Source: Candidatus Ryanbacteria bacterium CG10_big_fil_rev_8_21_14_0_10_43_42
Lineage (GTDB): Bacteria > Patescibacteriota > Minisyncoccia > Ryanbacterales > 2-02-FULL-48-12
NCBI GenBank assembly: GCA_002793915.1
Contig: PFEF01000006.1
Location: 161,368-206,928, forward strand
Length of the DNA stretch: 45,561 bases
Direction of reading: 5' to 3'
Shown here: piece by piece, positions 32,776-41,294 of the stretch
How positions within the stretch are numbered: position 1 is the stretch's first letter
Layout: each line of letters starts with the position of its first letter
Made by a program: the position numbers and the translations under genes
The notes under the pieces: model-generated
Seen by the model: the letters and a program-made list of their open reading frames with translations, nothing else
Database searches by the model: none
What the model was told of the DNA's origin: nothing

Positions 32776-32802
32776 CCGCAGAAATGCGGGTTTTATATTT
32801 TT
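32776..32802 (+). promoter_or_regulatory. Terminator-like hairpin directly before infA
   Basis: CCGCA (32776-32780) pairs with TGCGG (32785-32789) across a GAAA tetraloop and is followed by a T-rich run up to the ATG at 32803. It looks like an attenuator or a structure limiting infA translation. The stem is short, so full termination is doubtful. Confidence 0.45.
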
Positions 32803-33021
32803 ATGGCACATAATTCCGATAAGATCATAAAAGAGGGTTCTGTTACAGAAACCTTGCCAAATACAACGTTTCGCGTTACGTTAGACGATGGTGGGGAGAT
32901 TCTTGCCCATCTGGGGGGTAAAATGAGACTTCATTATATTCGCGTTTTACTCGGCGATCGCGTGCGTATAGAAATGAGCCCCTATGATATGTCTAAAGGA
33001 CGCATTGTGCATAGACTATAA
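32803..33021 (+). CDS. infA: Translation initiation factor IF-1
   Basis: A 72-residue OB-fold protein that binds the A site of the 30S subunit during initiation. The N-terminus [12 protein letters not shown], then [17 protein letters not shown] and the ending [10 protein letters not shown] are typical. The reading frame extends upstream to 32692, but the extra 37 residues are not part of IF-1 and lie in the structured leader, so 32803 is the start. It heads the alpha-operon-type cluster. Confidence 0.93.
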   Translation: MAHNSDKIIKEGSVTETLPNTTFRVTLDDGGEILAHLGGKMRLHYIRVLLGDRVRIEMSPYDMSKGRIVHRL

Positions 33022-33061
33022 ATACACGCCATAGTCATATTATCACTCCTTAATGTGTTAC

Positions 33062-33175
33062 ATGAAAGTTCGAGCTTCGGTGAAAAAGATCTGTAATAAA
33101 TGTAAAATAATCCGTCGCAAGGGACGGCTCTATGTTACGTGCACCGTTCCGAAGCATAAACAGCGTCAGGGATAG
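33062..33175 (+). CDS. rpmJ: Large-subunit ribosomal protein bL36
   Basis: A 37-residue protein beginning [15 protein letters not shown]. The zinc ligands Cys11, Cys14, Cys27 and His32 are all present, so this is the zinc-binding form. It sits between infA and rpsM, its classical place. Confidence 0.95.
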   Translation: MKVRASVKKICNKCKIIRRKGRLYVTCTVPKHKQRQG

Positions 33176-33201
33176 ATTAATAACAGGTATGCAACTTGCA
33201 A

Positions 33202-33230
33202 CATATAACACAAACAGGGTGTGTTATATG
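33202..33230 (+). promoter_or_regulatory. Hairpin between rpmJ and rpsM
   Basis: CATATAACACA (33202-33212) pairs perfectly with TGTGTTATATG (33220-33230) around a 7-base loop. No T-run follows, so it is not a typical terminator. It could be an mRNA processing or protein-binding site; autoregulation of this operon by uS4 is known in E. coli, but no match to that site is claimed. Confidence 0.4.
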
Positions 33231-33283
33231 CCACAGGCTGTATATCCGGAATAATCTTTATTAATATTCAGTAAAAATTTAGA

Positions 33284-33670
33284 ATGGCACGTATTTCAGG
33301 CATTGATATACCGGACAATAAGAAAATTGATATTGCTCTTACCTATGTGTATGGCATCGGTCGGCAATCCGCAAACGGTATTCTTTCATCTGCAAAAGTT
33401 GATCCCGCAAAAAGAACTTCCGACCTTTCTCCACAGGAATTATCCCGCATCCGCGAGATAATAGAGAAAAGCCATAAAGTGGAGGGGGATTTGCGGCGTG
33501 AAATTGCGGGAAATATAAAACGTCTCCGTGATATTAATTCTTATCGAGGCACGCGCCACTTACGCGGACTACCCTCCCATGGACAGCGCACCAAAACGAA
33601 TTCCCGCACGCGTCGTGGAAATACGCGCAAAACAATGGGGAGCGGACGGCGGTCGGTAGATAAGAAATAG
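33284..33670 (+). CDS. rpsM: Small-subunit ribosomal protein uS13
   Basis: A 128-residue head protein of the 30S subunit, contacting 23S rRNA and P-site t[18 protein letters not shown] at the start, [31 protein letters not shown] and the basic tail are signatures. There is no Shine-Dalgarno sequence; the leader is A/T-rich. Confidence 0.96.
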   Translation: MARISGIDIPDNKKIDIALTYVYGIGRQSANGILSSAKVDPAKRTSDLSPQELSRIREIIEKSHKVEGDLRREIAGNIKRLRDINSYRGTRHLRGLPSHGQRTKTNSRTRRGNTRKTMGSGRRSVDKK

Positions 33671-33707
33671 TATGAATGGCATAATTATAATTTTTTAATG
33701 TTCTGGC

Positions 33708-34142
33708 ATGGGTAAGAAACGCATAATTAAAAAAGGAGATACAACTTCGTCAGAACATTTGACGATCGCCGCTTTGAAGAAAAAAATTAAGCGACGCATT
33801 TCCGCAGGGCACGTATATATTAATTCCACATACAATAACACCATCATCACATTCACTGATGAACACGGCGCTGTTATTTTTTGGGGAAGTGCCGGATCAC
33901 TTGGATTTTCGGGTGCCAAGAAAAGCACTCCCTATGCCGCTTCTAAAGTTGCAACACTACTAACGGAACGCGCAAAAGCAATTGGTCTTGAAAATGTTAA
34001 TATTTTTGTACGCGGTGTTGGTGCCGGACGTGAGTCTGCCATTCGATCAATCGCATCGGGAGGACTTGCCATTACATTTATAAAAGACATGACTCCCGTC
34101 CCCTTTAATGGTCCTCGAGCACGAAAAGTTCGCCACCCATAG
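33708..34142 (+). CDS. rpsK: Small-subunit ribosomal protein uS11
   Basis: A 144-residue platform protein of the 30S subunit. HVYINSTYNNTIITFTDEHG, GAKKSTPYAAS and GVGAGRESAIR are conserved. Compared with most bacteria the N-terminus has an extra basic stretch (about 20 residues), and the C-terminus reads PFNGPRARKVRHP in place of the usual HNGCRPPKKRRV-type end, so the rRNA-binding tail is altered. Confidence 0.95.
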   Translation: MGKKRIIKKGDTTSSEHLTIAALKKKIKRRISAGHVYINSTYNNTIITFTDEHGAVIFWGSAGSLGFSGAKKSTPYAASKVATLLTERAKAIGLENVNIFVRGVGAGRESAIRSIASGGLAITFIKDMTPVPFNGPRARKVRHP

Positions 34143-34172
34143 CATAGTAAAAAGATTTGAAATATTAAAACT

Positions 34173-34799
34173 ATGAAAGATCCAAAATGTAAAACATGTC
34201 GCCGTGCCGGAGAAAAACTCTTCCTAAAAGGGGAGCGTTGTTTTACTTCCAAATGTGCTATCGTACGAAAGCCCTACGCCCCCGGCATACAAGGCGGTAA
34301 GACAACGCGTCGCCGGAGAAATATTTCAGAATACGGCACACAATTGCGTGAAAAACAAAAAGTTCGTCATATGCATCACATAGACGAAACCCAGTTCGGC
34401 AACTATGTTCGGCATGCCATGACGATAAAAGGAGCTGATGCGGGTGAAAAACTTATGGAAACACTTACGCGGCGTCTTGATACCGTAGTGTTTATGTCGG
34501 GGTTTACCGTATCACGCAGTATTGCCCGTCAGCTTATCAGTCATGGTCATATTCGGATAAATGATAAAAAAGCCAGTATTTCATCCACCATTATAAAACC
34601 GGGTGATGTCATATCGCTCTCTTCCCGCATTAAAGAAAGCGCGTTTAAAGAAATAATCGAACAATCCATCAAGGACAGCAAACCGCCGTTATGGATAACG
34701 ATGGATGCGGAAAAACTTCAAGCAACGGTAACAAAAATGCCTGATGCAGAACCTTCTTCGCACAACACGAAACTTATTATTGAGTACTATGCTCGTTAA
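34173..34799 (+). CDS. rpsD: Small-subunit ribosomal protein uS4
   Basis: A 208-residue primary 16S-rRNA-binding protein. The zinc form is seen: Cys6, Cys9, Cys23 and Cys28. The S4 RNA-binding domain follows (RRLDTVVFMSGFTVSRSIARQ and GHIRINDKK). In many bacteria uS4 represses its own operon, which could explain the operon's structured leaders, but this is not shown by sequence. Confidence 0.96.
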   Translation: MKDPKCKTCRRAGEKLFLKGERCFTSKCAIVRKPYAPGIQGGKTTRRRRNISEYGTQLREKQKVRHMHHIDETQFGNYVRHAMTIKGADAGEKLMETLTRRLDTVVFMSGFTVSRSIARQLISHGHIRINDKKASISSTIIKPGDVISLSSRIKESAFKEIIEQSIKDSKPPLWITMDAEKLQATVTKMPDAEPSSHNTKLIIEYYAR

Positions 34800-34833
34800 T
34801 ATGGTTTATTCCAAAAAAAATTCATTATTGGGG

Positions 34834-34839
34834 TATAAT
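34834..34839 (+). promoter_or_regulatory. Possible internal -10 box before rpoA
   Basis: A consensus TATAAT ends 12 bases before the rpoA ATG at 34852. No good -35 is seen. It could give rpoA extra transcription independent of the ribosomal genes upstream. Confidence 0.4.
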
Positions 34840-34851
34840 GCATAGACATTT

Positions 34852-35835
34852 ATGAAACACGATATTATTTTGCCATCAAAGCCAAAAACAATCTCGGAAG
34901 AGGGGAATGCCGGGATTTTTGAGATAGACGGCTTTTATCCGGGCTACGGCATCACGGTGGGTAATGTTATCCGCCGTATTCTTCTTTCCTCCTTGCCCGG
35001 CGCCGCTATTACTCAAGTAAAAATTGATGGCGTGCAACACGAATTTTCAACTATTGATGGCGTGCAAGAAGATGTTATAACCATTCTTCTTAACCTTAAA
35101 AAACTCCGGTTTATCATGCAGGGTGACGAATCTCAAACGGTTGAAGTATCTATAAAAGGGGTTAAAACACTCACCGGCAAAGATATAAAAACACCTTCAA
35201 CTATTGAAATTATTAACCCCGATGCGCATATTATGACGGTAACTGATAAAAATACGTCCATTACGATGGAATTTACCGTGGAAAAAGGATTAGGATACGC
35301 CACGCGCGCCTCACTTCATAAAGATAAGGTTGATGTTGGCATGATGACATTGGATGCATTATTTAGCCCCATTCAAAAGGCAACGCACGAAGTCGAAGAC
35401 ATGCGTGTAGGAGATCGCACCGATTATAATCGTCTTCGTCTCCACATTGAAACTGACGGTACTATTACGCCCCGAGAAGCCCTCATGCGCGCTATAGCAA
35501 TCGCTCTTGAGCAATTTACGGCACTTGCGGGAGCCATTAGCGACACACCCGTGGAAGAAAGCACACCGGCGGAACTTTCTCTGATAGCAGGGGAGTTAAG
35601 CACTATAGAAGATACCGACTCCGATGATGATGGCGTTGACGTAAATAAAGTAAAGATAGAAGACTTACACTTACCGTCACGTACCATCAATGCACTGCAT
35701 GAAAACGGCATTCGCACCATCGGCGGCCTTCTTCGAAAAGATACCGAAACATTATCCGAAATTCCCGGCATTGGAGATAAGGCCATCCAGGAAATAAGAC
35801 GCGCAATTGGAAGTATGGGACTAACGCTTAAATAA
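34852..35835 (+). CDS. rpoA: RNA polymerase alpha subunit
   Basis: A 327-residue subunit that starts polymerase assembly and contacts promoter UP elements and activators. The N-terminal dimerisation domain (1 to about 230) has YPGYGITVGNVIRRILLSSLPGAAIT. An acidic linker (EDTDSDDDGVD) leads to the C-terminal domain (about 265-327) with the helix-hairpin-helix LSEIPGIGDKAIQEI. The length is normal. It ends 1 base before rplQ. Confidence 0.97.
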   Translation: MKHDIILPSKPKTISEEGNAGIFEIDGFYPGYGITVGNVIRRILLSSLPGAAITQVKIDGVQHEFSTIDGVQEDVITILLNLKKLRFIMQGDESQTVEVSIKGVKTLTGKDIKTPSTIEIINPDAHIMTVTDKNTSITMEFTVEKGLGYATRASLHKDKVDVGMMTLDALFSPIQKATHEVEDMRVGDRTDYNRLRLHIETDGTITPREALMRAIAIALEQFTALAGAISDTPVEESTPAELSLIAGELSTIEDTDSDDDGVDVNKVKIEDLHLPSRTINALHENGIRTIGGLLRKDTETLSEIPGIGDKAIQEIRRAIGSMGLTLK

Positions 35836-35836
35836 T

Positions 35837-36184
35837 ATGTCATACACCGTACAAGGGAAAAAACTGAAACGCAACCGAAATCAGCGACGCGCACTCTTAA
35901 AGAGTCTGGCGGCTAATTTAATAACGCATAAAAAAATAAAAACAACGCTTTCCAAGGCGAAGAATGTACGTCCCTTTGTAGAACGGCTAATTTCTATTGC
36001 TCGAAAAGATACCGTAGCTTCACGAAGATATGTAGCACGATATCTGCCAAAAGAGGTCGTAAAGACTCTAACGGAACTGGTACCGGAATATAAGGAACGC
36101 CCCGGCGGCTACACGCGCATCACAAAAGCGGGGCTTCGCAAGCATGATGCCAGTAAAATAGCCTTTATTGAATTTGTAAAATAG
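35837..36184 (+). CDS. rplQ: Large-subunit ribosomal protein bL17
   Basis: A 115-residue protein near the exit tunnel. The family motif QRRALLKSLAANLITHKKIKTT (two adjoining parts) and the C-terminal GYTRITKAGLRKHDASKIAFIEF are clear. Translation is probably coupled to rpoA. Confidence 0.95.
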   Translation: MSYTVQGKKLKRNRNQRRALLKSLAANLITHKKIKTTLSKAKNVRPFVERLISIARKDTVASRRYVARYLPKEVVKTLTELVPEYKERPGGYTRITKAGLRKHDASKIAFIEFVK

Positions 36185-36195
36185 GTACGTTTACT

Positions 36196-36567
36196 ATGAA
36201 TACGGTAACAAAAAAAGTACATACAATTGATGCATCGGGCAAGGTGCTTGGGCGTGTGGCGACAGAGGCCGCTCACTTTTTACGCGGAAAAGCGAGTCCT
36301 TCATTTCGCCCCCACGAAAAACCGGAAGATTGCGTTGTAATAGTAAATGCTAAAAAAATAACATTAAGCGGCAATAAAGAAGAGGTAAAAACATATAAAC
36401 GATACTCCGGCTATCCAAGTGGTCTTAATTATACCCCTTACAAAAAAGCATTTGATCGTGATCCGGGATGGGTTATCAAAAAAGCTATTATGGGCATGCT
36501 TCCCAAAAATAAACTGCGAAAACACATGATTAGTAATTTAACTATCCACAATGGCAACAGCAACTAA
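36196..36567 (+). CDS. rplM: Large-subunit ribosomal protein uL13
   Basis: A 123-residue early assembly protein. IDASGKVLGRVATEAAHFLRGK, VIVNAKKITLSGNK, YKRYSGYPSGL and MLPKNKLRK are typical; the sequence is short at the C-terminus compared with the E. coli protein (142). Its last 17 bases overlap the start of rpsI, as expected for this gene pair. Confidence 0.95.
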   Translation: MNTVTKKVHTIDASGKVLGRVATEAAHFLRGKASPSFRPHEKPEDCVVIVNAKKITLSGNKEEVKTYKRYSGYPSGLNYTPYKKAFDRDPGWVIKKAIMGMLPKNKLRKHMISNLTIHNGNSN

Positions 36568-36970
36568 AAAACAATCTTCCACGGAACCATACACGGAAGG
36601 CATAGGAAGACGGAAAACATCTGTTGCCCGGGTGCGTATCTACGAAAGGGGAACCGGTATTACGGTAAATGATAAAGATTATCATGATTATTTTCCCGGA
36701 GCATCTCTGCATCATATTGTAGAGGAAGCATTGAAAAAAACAGACTTACATCAGCAGAAGAAGGTTTCCGTGCACGTCTCCGGTGGCGGACTTTACGCCC
36801 AAGCGGAAGCCATACGTCATGGCTTGGCACGGGCATTGGTATTACTGCATGAAGATTTAAAAAAACCCTTGCGTGACCTTGGATTTCTTACACGTGATTC
36901 CCGTATGAAAGAACGAAAGAAATTCGGCCTTCGCAGTGCTCGCCGTGCCCCACAATGGAGTAAACGATAA
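36551..36970 (+). CDS. rpsI: Small-subunit ribosomal protein uS9
   Basis: A 139-residue 30S head protein whose C-terminal tail reaches the P-site tRNA. GIGRRKTSVARVRI, GGGLYAQAEAIRHGLARALV and the ending KFGLRSARRAPQWSKR are conserved, with the final Ser-Lys-Arg that contacts tRNA. It starts inside rplM in another frame, which supports translational coupling. Confidence 0.95.
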   Translation: MATATKKQSSTEPYTEGIGRRKTSVARVRIYERGTGITVNDKDYHDYFPGASLHHIVEEALKKTDLHQQKKVSVHVSGGGLYAQAEAIRHGLARALVLLHEDLKKPLRDLGFLTRDSRMKERKKFGLRSARRAPQWSKR

Positions 36971-37030
36971 ATCACATAGGAACAAAAGTGGGTATTAAAT
37001 CGGGAAAATAAACCTTTTTATGTATAAAAA

Positions 37031-37057
37031 TTAGCAATCTTGACAAGAGAGTGCTAA
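37031..37057. promoter_or_regulatory. CIRCE operator (HrcA binding site)
   Basis: TTAGCAATC, 9 bases, GAGTGCTAA: 17 of 18 arm positions match the CIRCE consensus TTAGCACTC-N9-GAGTGCTAA. The spacer carries the -35 hexamer of hrcA. HrcA bound here would block the promoter until heat frees it. No other CIRCE site was found in the window. Confidence 0.93.
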
Positions 37058-37069
37058 TTTTTTTATACT
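37040..37069 (+). promoter_or_regulatory. hrcA promoter, predicted leaderless
   Basis: Consensus TTGACA (37040-37045), an 18-base spacer, TATACT (37064-37069), then 6 bases to the ATG at 37076. The -35 lies in the centre of the CIRCE element. Confidence 0.85.
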
Positions 37070-37075
37070 GGCACT

Positions 37076-37729
37076 ATGGACACGCTCACCGATAAGGAAC
37101 AATCTGTATTGGAAGCGATTGTGCGTGCGTATATAGCGGAGGCGTCTCCCATAGCATCCTCTCATATTCAAAGCCATGTAAGTTCCGCTACCATCCGCAT
37201 AATCATGAATACTCTCGAACAAAAAGAGTATCTGCGCCAACCACACACATCAGCGGGGCGCATACCAACCGGAAAGGCGTATCGCTTTTTTGTGGATAAT
37301 TGTATTCAAAAACATTTTGTGCCGGAATCACTTAAACGGCGTCTTAGGAACATACGTCAGTGGCACACTCTTCTTCAGACAATTTCAGAAGCGACGCAAC
37401 TCCTAACCATCGCAACATATGGAGATCCTCCCACCATCCTTTATTTCGGTATGGGGGGAGTATTGGAAGCTCCCGAATTTAATGATCCATATTTAACCCG
37501 TAAATTAGGCTACCTCATGGATTCCTTTTTATACAATCGTACCGCATACCAAACATATACATCCAATCGTACCGCATATCCCTTGGTCTTTATCGAAGAA
37601 GAAAATCCATTACCGGAAGCTCAATTTGCAAGTATTGTCTCCCGATCGGTTAACAATGGCACCATTCTCACCATCGGACCCACGCGTATGAATTATGAAG
37701 CCACCGTTGCTATTTTACGAGCACTATAA
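37076..37729 (+). CDS. hrcA: Heat-shock repressor HrcA, short form
   Basis: Represses the chaperone genes through CIRCE. The N-terminal winged helix (MDTLTDKEQSVLEAIVRAYI, SSATIRIIMNTLEQKEYL and the wing TSAGRIPTGKAYRFFVD) is well kept. At 217 residues it lacks about 120 residues of the usual protein (about 340), mainly the inserted dimerisation domain and part of the GAF-like domain. The adjacent CIRCE site strongly supports the call. Its coding sequence has a near-exact 15-base direct repeat (CAATCGTACCGCATA at 37534 and 37564), giving two NRTAY units. Confidence 0.88.
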   Translation: MDTLTDKEQSVLEAIVRAYIAEASPIASSHIQSHVSSATIRIIMNTLEQKEYLRQPHTSAGRIPTGKAYRFFVDNCIQKHFVPESLKRRLRNIRQWHTLLQTISEATQLLTIATYGDPPTILYFGMGGVLEAPEFNDPYLTRKLGYLMDSFLYNRTAYQTYTSNRTAYPLVFIEEENPLPEAQFASIVSRSVNNGTILTIGPTRMNYEATVAILRAL

Positions 37730-37738
37730 TAATTTTTT

Positions 37739-38245
37739 ATGAAAAAAAATACTCCCGGGGAAGAGGTTCCCAAAAAACGATCCTCCTCAAAGGATTGTGA
37801 GAATTATAAAAAAATGGCTGATGAATATCTTGCCGGATGGAAACGATGTCAGGCGGATGCCGCAAATGCAAAAAAAGATGATGATCGCAAAAGGACCGAA
37901 TATATCCTTTTCGCCGAAGAAGGCATTATCCGCGAACTGCTTCCTATTGTTGATATATTTGACCGCGCATTTGCCGGACAAGATATTCAAAATCCTTATG
38001 TACAGGGATTTCGCCACATTCATACGGGACTCATGCATCTTCTTACGACGCACGGTGTGACGCCCATTGAAGCTGAAGGACTGCCCCTGGACGTCTCTCG
38101 TCATGAAGCGATAGAATCCGTTCCGGTGAATGACGAACAAAAGGATAACATTATCACGGAAGAGCTTTCAAAAGGATACATGCTTCGGGATAAAGTTATT
38201 CAGGCAAGTAAGGTAAAGGTGGGTATTTATAAAAAATCTTCTTAA
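37739..38245 (+). CDS. grpE: Nucleotide exchange factor GrpE
   Basis: A 168-residue GrpE that releases ADP from DnaK. An N-terminal helix (about residues 20-75) is followed by the RELLPIVDIFDRAF region, GFRHIHTGLMHLLTTHGVTPIEAEG and the beta domain with the HEAIESVP motif. The order hrcA-grpE-dnaK is the classical CIRCE operon. It starts 9 bases after hrcA. Confidence 0.93.
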   Translation: MKKNTPGEEVPKKRSSSKDCENYKKMADEYLAGWKRCQADAANAKKDDDRKRTEYILFAEEGIIRELLPIVDIFDRAFAGQDIQNPYVQGFRHIHTGLMHLLTTHGVTPIEAEGLPLDVSRHEAIESVPVNDEQKDNIITEELSKGYMLRDKVIQASKVKVGIYKKSS

Positions 38246-38312
38246 ATACACATATTTCATTTCGTTATACACGACATATCATGATACACTTATAACATAA
38301 CATTATATTACC

Positions 38313-40214
38313 ATGGCAAAAATACTCGGCATCGACCTCGGCACCACAAATTCCGCTATGGCGGTTGTAGAAGCCGGTCAACCCAAAATTATAGAAAATA
38401 AAGAAGGAAATCGCACCATGCCCTCTATGGTTGCTGTTTCCAAAACAAACGAGCGCTTAGTAGGCCTTTTAGCAAAACGTCAGGCGGTTACGAATCCTAA
38501 AAATACCATTTTTTCTGCAAAGCGTCTCATTGGACGTACGTATTCGGATGAAGAAATAGTACGTGATAAAAAACTTCTCCCGTATGCCATACAAGAATCA
38601 AAAAATAATGGCATTGAAATTACCATGGGCGAAAAACAATACCGTCCGGAAGAGATTTCCGCCATGGTCCTGCAAAAATTAAAACAGGATGCTGAAGAGC
38701 AACTGGGAGAAAAAATAACCGAGGCAATTATCACCGTACCCGCATATTTTGATGACGCCCAGCGTCAAGCCACCAAGCATGCCGGAGAAATTGCCGGCCT
38801 GGACGTAAAGCGTATCATAAACGAACCGACGGCGGCCGCTTTAGCATATGGGTTTGAGAAAAAGAAGGACGAACAAATTGCTGTATATGATTTTGGCGGC
38901 GGTACATTCGACGTATCGGTACTGGAAGTTTCAAACGATACCATAGAAGTACGTTCCACCGGCGGAGACACGCACTTGGGCGGAGACGATTTCGATCAGC
39001 GCATTATGGACTGGCTCGTAAACGAGTTTAAAAAGGTATCCGGCATCGATATAGGGAACGATCATCTTGCACTCCAACGCCTAAAGGAAGCGGCTGAAAA
39101 GGCAAAGCATGAACTTTCCACAACCATGGAAACAGAGGTTAATATTCCGTTCATCACGTCCGGCGCCGAAGGTCCCCAACACTTGCTTATAAAGCTCTCA
39201 CGCGCAAAACTGGAGTCCCTTGTGGAAGATCTCATAAAAAAATCTATTGAAACCACAAAACAGGTTGTTACTGATTCCAAGTTTGCCCTCTCTGACATTG
39301 ATGAGGTCATTCTTGTCGGTGGACAGACACGTATGCCTGCCATTATAAAAGCGGTAAAAGAACTATTCGGGAAAGAACCGAATAAATCCATCAATCCCGA
39401 TGAAGTAGTTGCTTTGGGAGCTGCCATCCAGGGAGGTATTATGCAGGGAGATGTAAAGGACGTTCTTCTTCTTGACGTAACACCGCTTTCATTCGGGATT
39501 GAAACATTAGGCGGCGTATTTACGCGCCTTATCGAAAAAAATACGACAGTCCCGACATCGCATAGTCAGGTATTTTCAACTGCGGCGGACAATCAGACAT
39601 CCGTTGAAGTACACGTACTTCAGGGAGAGCGTGAACTTGCGAAGGACAATAAAACACTCGGTCATTTTATGCTTGATGGCATTCCGCCGGCATCACGCGG
39701 CATGCCGCAAATAGAAGTATCATTTGATATTGATGCAAATGGTATTCTAAACGTAAAAGCAAAAGATAAAACGAGCGGCAAAGAACAATCTATCCGCATT
39801 GAGGCATCATCGGGTCTTTCAACCGAAGAAATCGAACGCATGAAACGTGATGCCGAAACACACGCCGAAGAAGATAAAAAAATCAAAGAATTAATCGAAG
39901 AAAAAAATACGGCGGACACACTTATCCATACCGCAGAAAAAGCGCTTGCCGACGGAGGAGAAAAAGTACCGGCGGATATCAAAACAGACGTCGAGTCCCG
40001 CATCGCCGATCTTAAAAAAGCAAAAGATGGAAATGATAAACCCGCAATAGAAACTGCCGCAAAAGCATTATCTGCGGCAATGCAAAAAATAGGAGAACAT
40101 CTCTCGTCACAACAAACAAATACGGAACAATCACAGACAACGAAACCCTCACCGGAAGAACCCGTACAAGATGCCGATTATAAAGATGTATCAAACGAAG
40201 AAAAGAAAGAATAA
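38313..40214 (+). CDS. dnaK: Chaperone DnaK (HSP70)
   Basis: ATP-dependent folding chaperone of 633 residues. The nucleotide-binding domain (1 to about 380) has [39 protein letters not shown] and [10 protein letters not shown]. The substrate-binding domain (about 390-500) and helical lid follow, ending in a Gln/Thr-rich linker and acidic tail ([19 protein letters not shown]). It works with DnaJ, GrpE and ClpB, all present here. A 67-base gap precedes it, with no separate CIRCE site; it is probably read through from hrcA. Confidence 0.97.
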   Translation: MAKILGIDLGTTNSAMAVVEAGQPKIIENKEGNRTMPSMVAVSKTNERLVGLLAKRQAVTNPKNTIFSAKRLIGRTYSDEEIVRDKKLLPYAIQESKNNGIEITMGEKQYRPEEISAMVLQKLKQDAEEQLGEKITEAIITVPAYFDDAQRQATKHAGEIAGLDVKRIINEPTAAALAYGFEKKKDEQIAVYDFGGGTFDVSVLEVSNDTIEVRSTGGDTHLGGDDFDQRIMDWLVNEFKKVSGIDIGNDHLALQRLKEAAEKAKHELSTTMETEVNIPFITSGAEGPQHLLIKLSRAKLESLVEDLIKKSIETTKQVVTDSKFALSDIDEVILVGGQTRMPAIIKAVKELFGKEPNKSINPDEVVALGAAIQGGIMQGDVKDVLLLDVTPLSFGIETLGGVFTRLIEKNTTVPTSHSQVFSTAADNQTSVEVHVLQGERELAKDNKTLGHFMLDGIPPASRGMPQIEVSFDIDANGILNVKAKDKTSGKEQSIRIEASSGLSTEEIERMKRDAETHAEEDKKIKELIEEKNTADTLIHTAEKALADGGEKVPADIKTDVESRIADLKKAKDGNDKPAIETAAKALSAAMQKIGEHLSSQQTNTEQSQTTKPSPEEPVQDADYKDVSNEEKKE

Positions 40215-41174
40215 ATGTCCTCACCGCATACAAAATCACTCGGTACCGGCATACTCGCTGTTATGTTCTCGGTACCGTTCTGGTTCTTCTACAAACAAGG
40301 TATCGATTTCGGGTCTCTCGACGGCACGCCGACACTTTACGCGCTGGGGTTTCTTATACTCTATTTTGTAAGTATAAGCATTCTTTTTCTATTCAATGAT
40401 TACTGGCGCGTATTTATGGGGACCATCCTATTCAGCACTGTTCCATTTTTCTTTTTCTTCGGCACAACCGCGCTTACCGGAGGATCAGCGTTTATATTTT
40501 TTCTGGGGTCCATGCATGCTCTTACGCGCGTACAGCAAGAACGGCGCAATCGCCTTACATTCAAGGTGCCTATTCTCCTTCACCAGGGACTTCCGCTATT
40601 CCTTACACTCTTTGCGTTTATTCTCGCAACGGCATATTTTATCGAGACAAAAAATGCCCCCTCGGAAATTACGTTCAAAGATATCATTCCGAAAAAAACA
40701 TTTACGCGTCTTTTACGCACAACACAGCCTTATATTGGTGAAAATATTCTCCCCGGATTCAATCAAAACCTTATGGTGGACGAATATATTATGGAAAATC
40801 TTAAATCGTCAGGTATTAATATCTCGGCACTTACCGACGATGAATCCCAATCTCTTCTCATTGAAGCGCGCAGACAACTTATAAGTCGTGTGGGTCTTCC
40901 GGAAAATTCACCTCCATTATCGGGACAGGAAACATTAGGAGACACTCTTTATATTATCATCACGGAAAAAAGCACTGCATTGTTTGAGCCATACCGTCAA
41001 TTTCTTCCTCTTGCATTTGCCATAGGATTTTTTCTTTTCCTTAGAACCATCGCTCTTCCTTTTGGTTGGTTAGTGTCCTTCATCGCCCTCCTTATCGTAA
41101 CGTTCTTTAAGTCGCACGCCATTATTGCACATGAGGATGTTCAGGCGACAAAAGAGATCGTTCGTTGGAGCTGA
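40215..41174 (+). CDS. Multi-pass membrane protein between dnaK and dnaJ, unknown function
   Basis: The ATG directly follows the dnaK stop (no gap), so it is cotranscribed and coupled. The 319 residues hold four or five N-terminal membrane helices (about 8-26, 37-60, 65-103 and 124-143), a soluble region of about 120 residues (145-265, containing LPENSPPLSGQETLGD) and one or two C-terminal helices (about 266-303). I recognise no family motif. Its position inside the chaperone operon suggests a stress-linked membrane function; nothing in the sequence says what it does. Confidence 0.7.
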   Translation: MSSPHTKSLGTGILAVMFSVPFWFFYKQGIDFGSLDGTPTLYALGFLILYFVSISILFLFNDYWRVFMGTILFSTVPFFFFFGTTALTGGSAFIFFLGSMHALTRVQQERRNRLTFKVPILLHQGLPLFLTLFAFILATAYFIETKNAPSEITFKDIIPKKTFTRLLRTTQPYIGENILPGFNQNLMVDEYIMENLKSSGINISALTDDESQSLLIEARRQLISRVGLPENSPPLSGQETLGDTLYIIITEKSTALFEPYRQFLPLAFAIGFFLFLRTIALPFGWLVSFIALLIVTFFKSHAIIAHEDVQATKEIVRWS

Positions 41175-41215
41175 TAATATAACTTTGTTGCCGATAAAAC
41201 AGGTAATTCCTCTGC

Positions 41216-41244
41216 TTGATGTGTCGCACGATGTGTTGTATAAT
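41216..41244 (+). promoter_or_regulatory. dnaJ promoter
   Basis: TTGATG (41216-41221), a 17-base spacer, consensus TATAAT (41239-41244). It predicts a start near 41251 and a leader of about 44 bases. No CIRCE element is present, so dnaJ may be partly free of HrcA control. Confidence 0.65.
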
Positions 41245-41294
41245 CATTCTGTCCTGCAATTATATTGCTTACACGCTCTATATTATATTCAACC

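Noticed and set aside
38246-38312. Second CIRCE element before dnaK
   Set aside because: No TTAGCACTC-like arms are present in this gap or before dnaJ or clpB.
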